This document shows, in pieces, positions 8,662 through 16,908 of a stretch of 35,848 nt of DNA. A program made the translations under genes and the position numbers. The notes beneath the pieces are model-generated. The model was not told where the DNA came from. It worked only from the letters and a program-made list of their open reading frames with translations, and did not search any database. This DNA comes from Anaerolineae bacterium (GTDB lineage Bacteria > Chloroflexota > Anaerolineae > Anaerolineales > E44-bin32), in assembly GCA_011174825.1 (NCBI GenBank), contig DUEZ01000084.1, forward strand, positions 1-35,848. Direction: 5' to 3'. Position 1 is the first letter of the stretch. Each line of letters begins with the position of its first letter.

Positions 8662-9402
8662 ATGGGATTACAAGTAGGGCAAGAGGCACCAGACTTTACG
8701 CTACCTAGCCACCTTGGCAAGGATGTAACCCTTAGCGATCTACGAGGGACCAATGTGGTCCTCGCTTTCTTCCCGTTAGCATTCACACCGGTCTGAAGTG
8801 ATCAGATCCCGGCGTATGAGGCCGATCAAGCCAAGTTCGCGGGATTGAACGCCCAGGTCCTGGGCATCAGCGTCGACCACATCCCTGTACTCACCGCGTG
8901 GGCAGAAGGTTTTGGCGGTATTAACTATCCCTTATTGAGCGATTTCTGGCCTCACGGTGAAATTGCCCAGAGGTATGGAGTCCTTCGATCTGATGGACGA
9001 TCCGAACGAGCACTATTCATCGTGGACCGTGACGGGATCATTCAATACATTGATATCCATGATATTGATGATCTACCGGACAATCAGGTGCTGCTGACTG
9101 AGCTTCGCCGGATAGACCCAGAAGCGGCCGCAAAAGAACCACCGAAAGTAGAAGAGACCAAATTCCCAAGTGGTGGGATCGTCATGTATTGTTCGAAATG
9201 GTGCAAAGATTGTATGAGGGCTCGCGAGTGGTTGCATCTACGTGGTCTGGAATACACCGAAGTCGATATCTATGCCACGCCAGGCGCGACGACAAAGATT
9301 CGGGAATGGGCAGGCGGTCCTCTCGTCACTCCCACTTTCGACATTGACGGTACGATCATCCTCGACTTCGATGAGGAAAAACTGAAAGCAGTTCTCGGCT
9401 AG
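8662..9402 (+). CDS. Selenocysteine peroxiredoxin-glutaredoxin fusion (in-frame TGA read as Sec45)
   Basis: Reading through TGA at 8794-8796 gives a 246-residue protein. Residues 1-155 are an AhpC/TSA-type peroxiredoxin: [10 protein letters not shown] at 6-15, [11 protein letters not shown] at 34-44, then Sec45 exactly where the peroxidatic cysteine of the FTPVC motif belongs. No other Cys lies in this domain, so it would be a one-Sec enzyme. Residues about 165-246 are a glutaredoxin-like domain with YCSKWCKDC (CxxC redox pair) and a TPTFDIDG cis-Pro region. The glutaredoxin could reduce the oxidised selenol after peroxide attack. GGAGGAGG lies 7 nt before the ATG, the stop is TAG, and a strong terminator follows. 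An internal ATG at 8845 would remove the active site, so it is not the likely start. Confidence 0.88.
8810..8824 (+). promoter_or_regulatory. bSECIS-like hairpin of the peroxiredoxin gene
   Basis: CGGC (8810-8813) pairs with GCCG (8821-8824) around the 7-nt loop GTATGAG, and flanking TGATC/GATCA can extend the helix after an internal loop. The apical loop starts 18 nt after the TGA (8794-8796) and its first base is G. That agrees with the bacterial SECIS spacing and loop rule. The stem is short, so this is weaker than the GrdB-like hairpin. Confidence 0.5.
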
Positions 9403-9426
9403 TTATAGACAACAGATGGAAAACTT

Positions 9427-9460
9427 CCGGGGCGCGAACATCGTGCCCCGGTGATTTTTT
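9427..9460 (+). terminator. Intrinsic terminator after the peroxiredoxin gene
   Basis: CCGGGGCGCG and CGTGCCCCGG form a 10-bp stem with one internal G-T pair around a 5-nt loop, followed by TGATTTTTT. It lies 25 nt after the TAG stop and is the clearest rho-independent terminator in the window. Confidence 0.85.
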
Positions 9461-9532
9461 AAAACAGATTTCTAAGCGAAAATTTTCGTGGAACTAGCGA
9501 AGATCCATAGATCCCGATAAGCTTTTTGCGCT

Positions 9533-10000
9533 TCATGTCTGCGGATGGATCCTTGCCACCGTTCGATGGGCCGCATACCCCTCCAATTGAGCTCGATTGG
9601 GCTCCCGAGGCAGCCCAAACAATCGAAACAAATTCCCCATCATCCTTGGATTGCGCGCGAGGCTGATCTCCAGAAAGTCGGCGACCCGCTCAACATCCGC
9701 TATCGCCTCGGCTATGCCAACGAAGTGTTGCGATTTGACACGCACTTCGACCTTTGGATTAGCAAGGATGTTTCGGTACCAATCGGACTTATCACCTCGA
9801 GCAGAACCGACATAGAAGATCCCATCCATCACCTCGTATTGAAGTGGGGTCACTCGAGGTAGACCGGATTTCCGACCGGTGGTGGTCAGGAGCAAGACAT
9901 GTCGACCGATGAGCGGTCCCAACCCGATCGCGTAAGCAAGACGTGGGGGAATCTTCATCAAACGCCATAGACGCTTATTCAAACGACTGAGATCAGCCAT
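9533..10000 (-). CDS. Deazaflavin (F420)-dependent nitroreductase-family protein (DUF385)
   Basis: The 155-residue protein matches the split-barrel family of F420H2-dependent reductases. Conserved strands are LLLTTTGRKSGLPRVTPL and DGIFYVGSARGDKSDWYRN, followed by ANPKVEVRV. Family members use reduced F420 to reduce quinones, nitro compounds or enones, often at the membrane; the substrate here is unknown. The ATG at 10000 has GGAGGAGG upstream and overlaps the stop of the preceding methyltransferase gene by 8 nt, a translational-coupling arrangement. A longer frame to 10039 would run further into that gene and lacks a better site. It implies F420 biosynthesis elsewhere in the genome. Confidence 0.85.
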   Translation of the reverse strand: MADLSRLNKRLWRLMKIPPRLAYAIGLGPLIGRHVLLLTTTGRKSGLPRVTPLQYEVMDGIFYVGSARGDKSDWYRNILANPKVEVRVKSQHFVGIAEAIADVERVADFLEISLARNPRMMGNLFRLFGLPREPNRAQLEGYAAHRTVARIHPQT

Positions 10001-10784
10001 TGCCCTCCTCCGGAAGGATGCCGTCCAGACCCTCACCAAGCCATTCGGCTTCCATGATCAGCAACCTATCTCCCTCATGAAACTCCGAGAAATCATAATC
10101 CCCAAATTCTGCCTTTCGTACGTAACCCGTTTCTTTAAGGAGTGAATGTAACCTCTCTCGATCCAGAACACCAACGAGACCGCGATCCTCGACCCTCTCG
10201 ATTAACCGGCCATGGAGATACGTCTCAAATACGAGTCGGGTCTCCTGCATCTCGCCAGGCAAGGATCGACTGGCAATAAAACGACGGTGTTCTCTTTCGC
10301 CATTCTGGACAATCCCAGCCGGAGAGAGCTGGGTGTCTTTCATGAGGCCCAGGAAGATGTCAAAAACTAAAATCCCATGGGGCATCAAATGCCGGCCGAT
10401 GTTGATCAACGATGCTCGCCTCTCATCATCGTCCAGAAAGTGATCAAAGCTCCCCGAAAGGAACGCGGTCGGAAAAAGGCGTCCTGCATCAAAAGACCGA
10501 GCATCGCCGGCGAGGAGCGTTATCCTGTCTTGTAAATGGTGACATTGCGTGAGATTTTGTTGAAATTCCCTTCTCATGGCAGGCGACGGCTCAACACAGG
10601 TTACGGCGACACCCAGCTCCGCGATCGGAATGGCGATTCGACCCGTTCCCGCTCCAATGTCCAAGATCTCCCCAACTTGAGAGGCGTAATGTGAAAAGAA
10701 AGAGATATTCTCTTTCTGGTCGAACAGATCGTAGAGGTGAGCCACCTTCTCATAGCCTCGATCTGATGCTGGTCGCTTCATCAT
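9993..10784 (-). CDS. Class I SAM-dependent methyltransferase
   Basis: The 263-residue protein has a Rossmann methyltransferase fold. Motif I is ILDIGAGTGRIAIP (about 55-68), followed by the acidic end of strand 2 in VTCVEPSPAM, a DARSF motif and FLSGSFDHFLDDDERR near motif IV. After the core is a beta-rich C-terminal part typical of small-molecule methyltransferases. The substrate cannot be told from sequence. The gene begins ATGATG with only a weak ribosome site. It overlaps the DUF385 reductase by 8 nt, so the two are probably translated together and may act on one metabolite. Confidence 0.8.
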   Translation of the reverse strand: MMKRPASDRGYEKVAHLYDLFDQKENISFFSHYASQVGEILDIGAGTGRIAIPIAELGVAVTCVEPSPAMRREFQQNLTQCHHLQDRITLLAGDARSFDAGRLFPTAFLSGSFDHFLDDDERRASLINIGRHLMPHGILVFDIFLGLMKDTQLSPAGIVQNGEREHRRFIASRSLPGEMQETRLVFETYLHGRLIERVEDRGLVGVLDRERLHSLLKETGYVRKAEFGDYDFSEFHEGDRLLIMEAEWLGEGLDGILPEEGNG

Positions 10785-10940
10785 CGTTCACTTCATATCA
10801 TGACGGTCGGGATGAAATGGTGGGAAACGAAGAAACCCTTTATGAACCATTTTGGAAGAGTGCTGAATATTATAGGCTCGAAACGAATTACGGTGCGTGG
10901 GCGAAACCTTCTATCATGTCCGAGGGGGCCTCCCTCAAAC

Positions 10941-11213
10941 TGTCATTTCGAGGAGCACGCTCTCAATCTGTCATTGCGAGGAGCAAGCAACAAAGCAAAC
11001 TTATCGTTGAGGAGATTGCTTCGCCCCGGAGCCTGTCCTGAGCTTGCCGAAGGAGCGCTCGCAATGACAATTAGAAATGCGTCATTCCGAGGAACCCCTC
11101 GATTTCTCTCAGGACCTTCGGCTCCGCGACAAGGAATCCCTATGATGAAACTTTTAATTTTGGATCATCATCGGGATTCTTCGCGCCTATCGGCGCTCAG
11201 CATGACATGACAT
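10941..11213. repeat. GTCATTGCGAG-type palindromic repeat cluster
   Basis: This spacer contains nested inverted repeats. TGTCATTGCGAG (10969-10980) pairs with CTCGCAATGACA (11058-11069). Related copies are TGTCATTTCGAGGAGC at 10941, GTCATTCCGAGGA near 11091 and a terminal CATGACATGACA. Between them are segments resembling repeats scattered in other environmental genomes, such as CCTGTCCTGAGC and TTGCCGAAGGA. An open frame across it translates to low-complexity residues and is an artefact of the repeat. The rest of the 10785-11273 gap shows no gene. Confidence 0.75.
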
Positions 11214-11273
11214 TTGAAGTTTTTCTGGCCTAAAGTTCTCACTGTTATGGTGTGATTGAAATATTTAACCAAT

Positions 11274-11858
11274 CTACCACACCAGATCGCACGCCTCAGG
11301 AGGCATCCAGTGGGCGTCCTTGCCCTCCCATTTCACATTGCAACCGATGGGATTGGTGATGGGCAAGCTGATAGGGTCTCCAGCTAGATGTTCCTCCAAC
11401 GCCCGATCAAGATCATTGACCTTGATCATGTTTGCATCACGCGGATTATCCACCCCCCGACCTGTGTAAACCAGTTTTCGATCCTTGTCGAAAACATAGA
11501 AATGCGGTGTCCGCAGTGCGCCATAAGCCAGCGCCACCTCCTGTGATTTGTCACGCAGATAAAGCCACGGGAACATGTGCGTCTGCATTCGCTCGACCAT
11601 GTGATCGAAACTATCTTCGGGATAGGTATTCGAACTGTTGGCGTTAATCCCAACGAATTGAACTCCCCCTGGAGAATATTTCTCCGCCGTTTGCCGGGTT
11701 ACCTCGTCCGACCCCAAAACATAGGGACAGTGATTACAAGTGAAGAAAACGACAAGAACAGGAAAGTCATCGAAATCAGATAGTTTATAAGTATTCCCAT
11801 CCGTCGCAGGCAGTTCAAAATCTGGAGCATCCGCGCCAATATCCAAGGTAAAAGCCAT
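11274..11858 (-). CDS. Thioredoxin-like (AhpC/TSA-type redoxin) protein
   Basis: The 194-residue protein has the redoxin fold: [14 protein letters not shown] at 8-21, [13 protein letters not shown] with a CxxC pair (Cys41 and Cys44), a typical GINANSS strand, and [19 protein letters not shown] carrying the cis-Pro. It resembles the family of cytosolic thioredoxin-domain proteins with a CNHCP active site, of unknown client but with expected thiol-disulfide oxidoreductase activity. Unlike the peroxiredoxin at 8662 it uses cysteines, not TGA. AGGAG lies about 9 nt before the ATG. A MITE-like repeat begins 25 nt upstream of the start codon. Confidence 0.85.
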   Translation of the reverse strand: MAFTLDIGADAPDFELPATDGNTYKLSDFDDFPVLVVFFTCNHCPYVLGSDEVTRQTAEKYSPGGVQFVGINANSSNTYPEDSFDHMVERMQTHMFPWLYLRDKSQEVALAYGALRTPHFYVFDKDRKLVYTGRGVDNPRDANMIKVNDLDRALEEHLAGDPISLPITNPIGCNVKWEGKDAHWMPPEACDLVW

Positions 11859-11882
11859 CGCCTAACTCCTTTCTTATATGAT

Positions 11883-12001
11883 TGACTCCACTGAAAAAAA
11901 CCTCGAGTAGTAGGGAGGGGTATCAGTGGGGGTGCGGGCGTTGCCCGCACCCCCACTGATACCGATCCTCTTCTCGCGGTTGACTTTTTTCAGTGGAGTC
12001 A
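11883..12001. repeat. MITE-like inverted-repeat element, copy 2
   Basis: This 119-bp element has perfect 17-bp terminal inverted repeats (TGACTCCACTGAAAAAA at 11883-11899, reverse complement at 11985-12001). A perfect 21-bp central hairpin (11919-11939 and 11943-11963) has the 3-nt loop GTT. The intermediate arm near 11970-11984 carries the CAACCGCGAG motif shared with the 4219-4346 copy, in opposite orientation. It encodes nothing. No target duplication is obvious. Confidence 0.8.
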
Positions 12002-12095
12002 TGCTAGGGTATCACTTGATTTTACCCCAAGGTGTTCTAGTGAGATTGTCTTTTTGATCAAACTGAGGGCAGCATCTACCTCTTGGGCTGGTCAC

Positions 12096-12857
12096 TTAAC
12101 TCGAAGCTCCTGCTAGACGCCCTAACGCACGGAGCGTCGCACCAGGGTCGTCGCTCAGCACTACATCACACCCCAGCCAACGGTAAAGCCACAATCTCGA
12201 ATCGGGAGTCGGATCAAGTGGTCCGATCATCTGGCCCCTCAAGTGTGCTAATCGAACGTAAAAAGGATTGAGTATCACTAAAGGCCATAAGGGGCCGAGA
12301 AACTGAAACCCTCTTGGGGGCATGACTCGTGTATATGTGATCAACCCAACAGGGATATCTGGAGCAATTGATCGTAAAGTCAACAAGCGGGTTACACTGA
12401 AGGACAAGATAACCGCCCACTCCCTCAATCCCGCTTGATCCAACTCGCTTACCAAGCGCCGGCAAACATCCGTCACAAGGAACTGATCCGACTTAAGTTC
12501 GAGAGCCAGAGGTACACCAGGTGGCAGAATCGCAGTAAGCTCAGCAAGCATTGGGACTCGCTCTGTCTCAAACTCCGGATTACCATCAGCGGCACTGAGG
12601 GTTTTAATCTCGGTAAGCGTCATCGCTGAAACCGCTCCGGTGCCGTTGGTCGTTCGATCCACGGTCGCATCGTGGATGCATACAAAAACACCATCAGCTG
12701 TTAAATGTAGATCGGTTTCGAGTATGTCCGCCCCTTCATCAAGTGCTCGTTGGAAGGCTGCCAGGGTGTTCTCCGGGCATACTACCCTGTTTCCACGATG
12801 CGCCATGACATAGGGCTTCGGTTTTCCTACAAGACCAAGAGGATTTTGGCTTCTCAT
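12096..12857 (-). CDS. Glycerophosphodiester phosphodiesterase
   Basis: The 253-residue protein carries the GDPD TIM-barrel signatures. VMAHRGNRVVCPENT (catalytic His-Arg pair at 20-21), LETDLHLTADG with the metal-binding Glu/Asp, and HDATVDRTTNGTG (second catalytic His) all lie in the first 80 residues. Later ALELKSDQ supplies the next metal ligand. The family hydrolyses glycerophosphodiesters to glycerol-3-phosphate and an alcohol. There is no signal peptide, so it is probably cytoplasmic. The end of the barrel (CDVVLSDDPGATLRAL) is intact. No strong ribosome site precedes the ATG at 12857. Confidence 0.9.
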   Translation of the reverse strand: MRSQNPLGLVGKPKPYVMAHRGNRVVCPENTLAAFQRALDEGADILETDLHLTADGVFVCIHDATVDRTTNGTGAVSAMTLTEIKTLSAADGNPEFETERVPMLAELTAILPPGVPLALELKSDQFLVTDVCRRLVSELDQAGLREWAVILSFSVTRLLTLRSIAPDIPVGLITYTRVMPPRGFQFLGPLWPLVILNPFYVRLAHLRGQMIGPLDPTPDSRLWLYRWLGCDVVLSDDPGATLRALGRLAGASS

Positions 12858-12946
12858 CGGTTAATGACCGCTCATTATATTTTTAAAGAGGTGGTCAACC
12901 GCTCGGTCAGATCGTCGAAGATCTTTCAATGAACCGCGGCTCTGAG

Positions 12947-13966
12947 TTATACACTTGCTGATCTCTTTCTTGGACGAAACCTCGTCAACAACCATGCAAA
13001 ACCAACCAGTCCCATAAAAATGAGCAATGGATGAACACTGATCCACAGGATCACCCGCAACCCCTTGCGCAACCGATCAATCACCCTCGCACTTTCGTAA
13101 GGTATCTCAACCGGTCCATCCCAGTCAAAATCGATCAATCTCTGCAGGAAATCTTGTTGGAGGCATCCCTCCAGACTAAAAATATGGATATCATCACTCC
13201 AGCGTCTCGCCAAGCGCAGATCGCGAGCGAGTTCTTCCCATCGAAGAGGGGGCACGTCGCTCAGACCTGCTACTTGGACGCCGCCACCCGTGCTTCCAAC
13301 TCCTATGGACTGGGCGTCTGAAGCGTAACTCCATAAAATTCCGGGACCATGCGGACGCAAGAAACTCGTGTATGGCATCAGCACTTCTCGATCAGAGGTC
13401 ACATCCACCAAACCCGCGATACGTTGCAACAATGTGGAACCGGTCCTGCGCTCATCAATCATGAGCGGGATATGGTAGCTATCAACCTGATAACCATCCA
13501 GCTGCATCTTGCTTACAAGCGCACGGTATGCTGCTTGAGCTGTACGGACTCTCTCCCCGTTGAACGACCGGCGCAGCAGATTAAGTAGTAAGCGTGGTCT
13601 ATCCGTGACCAACCTCTCCACCTCTCGGATATCGGGTTCGAGATCCAAACCGATCCCTGCCCAATGCAGTTTATATTCCTCCGTCCAGGCCTTGAACGTA
13701 CGATAGCGGTCGGTGGCTTGGCGCGCGTTGTTGACGTTGAACCAATACCCTTGTTCCATCGGAAGTAGTAACCACGCGATAACCGGAACCCCGGCTTCAT
13801 TCAGTTTCCGCACAACCGATGCACGATCAGGCGTGAGGTCGACAATGCCTAAGCCTACTCGAGCTCCAAGCTCACCCAGGCTATCGATCACAGAACCATC
13901 AGCAAACAGCGACTTTAGCTCGCTTGTTCCCAGTTCACAGAAAAAAGTTAACCCTGGTTCCCGAAT
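12947..13966 (-). CDS. Unrecognised membrane-anchored protein, barrel-like, start codon uncertain
   Basis: The frame encodes about 339 residues if started at ATT (13964-13966), or 314 from GTG at 13891. The segment between them (including GLTFFCELGTSELKSLF) looks like genuine protein and leads straight into LGARVGLGIVDL. GGAGG lies 6 nt before the ATT and no ribosome site precedes the GTG. No ATG, GTG or TTG occurs in frame between an upstream TGA near 14020 and 13891. Alternating strands such as VPVIAWLLLPMEQGYWFN and WAGIGLDLEPDI suggest a TIM-barrel hydrolase-like fold facing out. A C-terminal helix (HPLLIFMGLVGFAWLL) anchors it. I do not recognise the family or the substrate. It follows the methyltransferase at 13980 closely. 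Confidence 0.65.
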   Translation of the reverse strand: MREPGLTFFCELGTSELKSLFADGSVIDSLGELGARVGLGIVDLTPDRASVVRKLNEAGVPVIAWLLLPMEQGYWFNVNNARQATDRYRTFKAWTEEYKLHWAGIGLDLEPDIREVERLVTDRPRLLLNLLRRSFNGERVRTAQAAYRALVSKMQLDGYQVDSYHIPLMIDERRTGSTLLQRIAGLVDVTSDREVLMPYTSFLRPHGPGILWSYASDAQSIGVGSTGGGVQVAGLSDVPPLRWEELARDLRLARRWSDDIHIFSLEGCLQQDFLQRLIDFDWDGPVEIPYESARVIDRLRKGLRVILWISVHPLLIFMGLVGFAWLLTRFRPRKRSASV

Positions 13967-13979
13967 GGTCCACCTCCAC

Positions 13980-14687
13980 CTATCTCGGTTTCCTCCCGAT
14001 AAATAGACCTCGTCCTGTCAAACCTTCATCATCGAAGATGACTTCAAGCCCAGATGTTTTCATCACCCCGCTCATTTCTTCTGTTTCAAATAGACCGAGC
14101 TCATGGTGCTCGACAAAATATTCCACCCCTTCCGGTGTGCCAATGAGATAATGGAAATCAAAAAACGACAGCCTCCCCTCAACACAACTATTACTCATAC
14201 GAGCGATCTTCAATTCCGGCTCATCGATGAAATTCGCATGAACTGTCCCTGGTTTCCATGAATCGGGCGTCAACCAGGGCTCGATAATGAGAACCCCTCC
14301 CGCTAGCAGGTGGTTCGACATACATCCCACCGCTCGAGTAAGGTTATCCAAGGTCTTGACATAACCTATCGAGCTAAAAAGGCATATCACGACGTCAAAT
14401 TCTCTGCCGAGATCAAAATCCAGCATATCCGCGTGGTGGTAGAGGACATCGGGTGTGCGCGCCTGTGCAATTTCGAGCATCTCATGGGAAAGGTCGAGCC
14501 CTTCGACCTCGTACGTCTCCTTCAAGAATTCAAGATGCTTTCCCGTACCACACGCAACATCCAACAGTCGCTCGCCGCCAGATAGCTGATGCTCACGGAT
14601 AATTTCCAACAGGCGCTGAGCTTCTACGCTATAGTCTTTGAAAGCGTAAATGACATCGTAAAAGGGAACAGATTTTGTAAACATCAT
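13980..14687 (-). CDS. SAM methyltransferase resembling DesVI/TylM1 amino-sugar N-methyltransferases
   Basis: The 235-residue protein has motif I LLDVACGTGKHLEFL (about 41-55), GLDLSHEMLEIA, and HADMLDFDLG. It also has features I associate with dTDP-amino-sugar N,N-dimethyltransferases: CLFSSIGYVKT, GGVLIIEPW and the C-terminal GRGLFIGRKPR. Those enzymes dimethylate the amino group of 3- or 4-amino-dideoxy sugars on dTDP. No sugar-nucleotide genes are nearby, so the true substrate may differ. The gene begins ATGATG and ends with TAG just before the downstream membrane-anchored gene, to which it may be coupled. Confidence 0.8.
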   Translation of the reverse strand: MMFTKSVPFYDVIYAFKDYSVEAQRLLEIIREHQLSGGERLLDVACGTGKHLEFLKETYEVEGLDLSHEMLEIAQARTPDVLYHHADMLDFDLGREFDVVICLFSSIGYVKTLDNLTRAVGCMSNHLLAGGVLIIEPWLTPDSWKPGTVHANFIDEPELKIARMSNSCVEGRLSFFDFHYLIGTPEGVEYFVEHHELGLFETEEMSGVMKTSGLEVIFDDEGLTGRGLFIGRKPR

Positions 14688-14902
14688 GCTCTCCGCGTAA
14701 AGATCGTGAGAATAGAGGATCTATGCCGGGGGACCTGCACCCACACGCGTTAACTACTCATCGAAGGAACCGCGTAGCCCACTGAGTGAGCTCGATTGGA
14801 TGGATGATCGTTTAAGTATCACAAGAACGGTCGAAAGAACTTGCTCGCAGGTATCGCTGCTTGATCCCTCCATCCAAGGAAAAAATCCGGATTTGGGACT
14901 AC

Positions 14903-15340
14903 TTATTGGGTGACGCTAAAAGGGAGATTGCGTACCAAGATCCCTTCAACGATGACACGTACCACATAACTTCCAGGTTCAAATGAGCCCAGCGATATGC
15001 TCCCAGAACCTGAGGGCAAATCTTGTGTCTTATCGAAAGGAATCTTTCCTCCTCCTTTCCGCTCCACGATGCACGCTCTAAGCGAGACTTCATTGATGTT
15101 GTCCGTTATGATCGCTAATTGGTCGGAAGAGGTAAACCGGGGTCCACCCTCTGGATCAGGTTCACCGGGTGAACCCGTGGCTTGGTTGACAATCTCCATC
15201 CATGTGAAATGCTGCGTAAATTTCGGTTCATCGGCAGTGCCACCAGCACCGCAAGATTCTGGTGGAGTAAAAGATCCGCACGCCGTGAGGGCAAGCACTA
15301 ATATGATGGAGATCCCAATATGCCAACGCTTTCGAACCAT
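14903..15340 (-). CDS. Small lipoprotein, unknown
   Basis: The 145-residue protein starts with a clear lipoprotein signal (IILVLALTACGS, lipobox cysteine at about residue 21). The mature part has two further cysteines (in ESCGAG and LRACIV) and ends in a beta-rich stretch (GSISLGSFEPGSYVVRVIVE) that looks like a small Ig-like or FN3-like sandwich. GAGGAG sits just upstream of the ATG at 15340. I do not recognise the family. It appears monocistronic, between a YcaQ-like gene upstream and a 215-bp spacer downstream. Confidence 0.75.
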   Translation of the reverse strand: MVRKRWHIGISIILVLALTACGSFTPPESCGAGGTADEPKFTQHFTWMEIVNQATGSPGEPDPEGGPRFTSSDQLAIITDNINEVSLRACIVERKGGGKIPFDKTQDLPSGSGSISLGSFEPGSYVVRVIVEGILVRNLPFSVTQ

Positions 15341-15557
15341 GAGCTCCTCCTGCTCTCGTGTTCACTTTCGGTTCAGATATCCATGCATCGTCAATGATTT
15401 CAACGTCTGTAATCCCTGGCACTACGGTTGAGTTCGCCGTGGATGGAGGATCGAGAATAAATAACCGCCCACTTCACCCAACCCCTCCACGGCGTTAGGA
15501 ATACCAAATCATTCACTTTTCTGTAGCCCTTGATTCCCCCGCGGTGTTGGGGTAAGT

Positions 15558-16817
15558 TTACCCGAGGTTCAAATCTGACACCCATTCCATGCCAACCTTA
15601 CCCGAGGCCTCATTCCCAAGCCGAATATGACTCGCGCCTAAATAGCGTATAAATTCCTCCATGCAATTTGTCAGGGACACCTTCATCCTATCGTCAGGTT
15701 GAACCCCGTCTTCCCACCACCAATTCTTGAGCGTAAGTTCACGCTCTTTCCGATCAAAAACAGGTTCCACGCGTGCCACAAAACGGTCACCATAGAGAAT
15801 CGGGAGCACATAATAGCCATACTTGCGCTCTCTCACCGGCTTGTACACTTCCCATATGTACTCGAAATCAAATATCCAGCGAAGCAGATTTCTATCCCAG
15901 AGAACATTATCCAACGCGCCAATCAAAGCCGCTCGCGCTTTAGGTGCTCTTTTTGTCCTCGCTAGCTCCAATGTTGGTAAATCTTCACTGCGAAGAAAGA
16001 AAATTCGATTGTGCACACCATCTACGGCCAGGACCACCAGTTCGCCTCGTTCCACCAGACGTATTAAAGTGCTCCGAAGGATGTCACCCTTCACGCCGAG
16101 CATCGCCAACCATAACTCGGAGGCACTCGGGTTGGCGAGACCCAATCCACCGATCCGACGTAATACGTGCCATTCTTGATAGTCCTCCATGGTCTCGTTG
16201 GGATCTGGTGTCGAGATCAGATCAGGTGAAATCAGACGTTCGGCCAGATCGTAAATGCGCCTGCTCCCAACTCTGTTATGAACCAGGATTTCGCCCATTG
16301 CATACAAGACATCAAGCGAGGCTTTTGTAAGACTAGATTGCTGTCCCCACGACCAATCGACCTTATCACCACGCTTGAAATCGATCGAAGACAGCGGTCC
16401 ACGTTCACGAATGGCATCCAAGACCATCGGCGCAATTCCCATGGGAGGGTTCGAAGGATCCCCGTGCCGTTCACGCATATGCTGCCGGTGGCGAGAGAAA
16501 TGTGGCCAATCCTCGGCGAGAATGATGGACGAGACCTTGTCCCAGCCATCCAGCAATTGCCGATCAGAATAAAGAAGCTCCTCCAACATTGCGGATCGAT
16601 ACTTATCAATCCGTGATTGCAGCACCAAGTCCGGATTGCGTCCGACGATATTGATCGGATCAAATTGTATGCAGCCTACATGGCGGATGAATTCTAAGAT
16701 GCCGACCTTACCGCGTAGCTTCCGCGGCGGCCACAATCGTTGGTGAGCGAATAAAAAACGCCTTGCATGCGTTTTGCTCACCGTCATCGTTGGTGATGGC
16801 AGCTGAATTTTGGCCAT
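15558..16817 (-). CDS. YcaQ/AlkZ-family winged-helix DNA glycosylase
   Basis: The 419-residue protein belongs to the HTH_42 (YcaQ) family. It begins with the SKTHARRFLFAHQRL helix and has the conserved GCIQFDPINIVGRNPDLVLQSR stretch (about 48-69, described by its key Gln and Asp). Repeated winged-helix segments follow, including GWDKVSSIIL and a VLYAMGEILVHNR helix. Family members AlkZ and YcaQ unhook DNA interstrand crosslinks made by nitrogen mustards or azinomycin by hydrolysing the N-glycosidic bond. The length is normal and no truncation is seen. No ribosome site is obvious at the ATG; a second ATG lies ten codons in. Confidence 0.85.
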   Translation of the reverse strand: MAKIQLPSPTMTVSKTHARRFLFAHQRLWPPRKLRGKVGILEFIRHVGCIQFDPINIVGRNPDLVLQSRIDKYRSAMLEELLYSDRQLLDGWDKVSSIILAEDWPHFSRHRQHMRERHGDPSNPPMGIAPMVLDAIRERGPLSSIDFKRGDKVDWSWGQQSSLTKASLDVLYAMGEILVHNRVGSRRIYDLAERLISPDLISTPDPNETMEDYQEWHVLRRIGGLGLANPSASELWLAMLGVKGDILRSTLIRLVERGELVVLAVDGVHNRIFFLRSEDLPTLELARTKRAPKARAALIGALDNVLWDRNLLRWIFDFEYIWEVYKPVRERKYGYYVLPILYGDRFVARVEPVFDRKERELTLKNWWWEDGVQPDDRMKVSLTNCMEEFIRYLGASHIRLGNEASGKVGMEWVSDLNLG

Positions 16818-16908
16818 TGATCAGGTTTAGCGAAATCAGATGTAAAAAAACTGCGCCCGTAGATTATCCAGTTGTGTGTGATTCCTCACGCATACGAGGT
16901 CATTGTTA

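Noticed and set aside
10800..11210. 136-residue plus-strand frame
   Set aside because: It runs across the palindromic repeat cluster and translates to repeat-derived residues with no ribosome site.
11274..11858. Third selenoprotein
   Set aside because: The thioredoxin-like gene has ordinary cysteines (CNHC) and no in-frame TGA.
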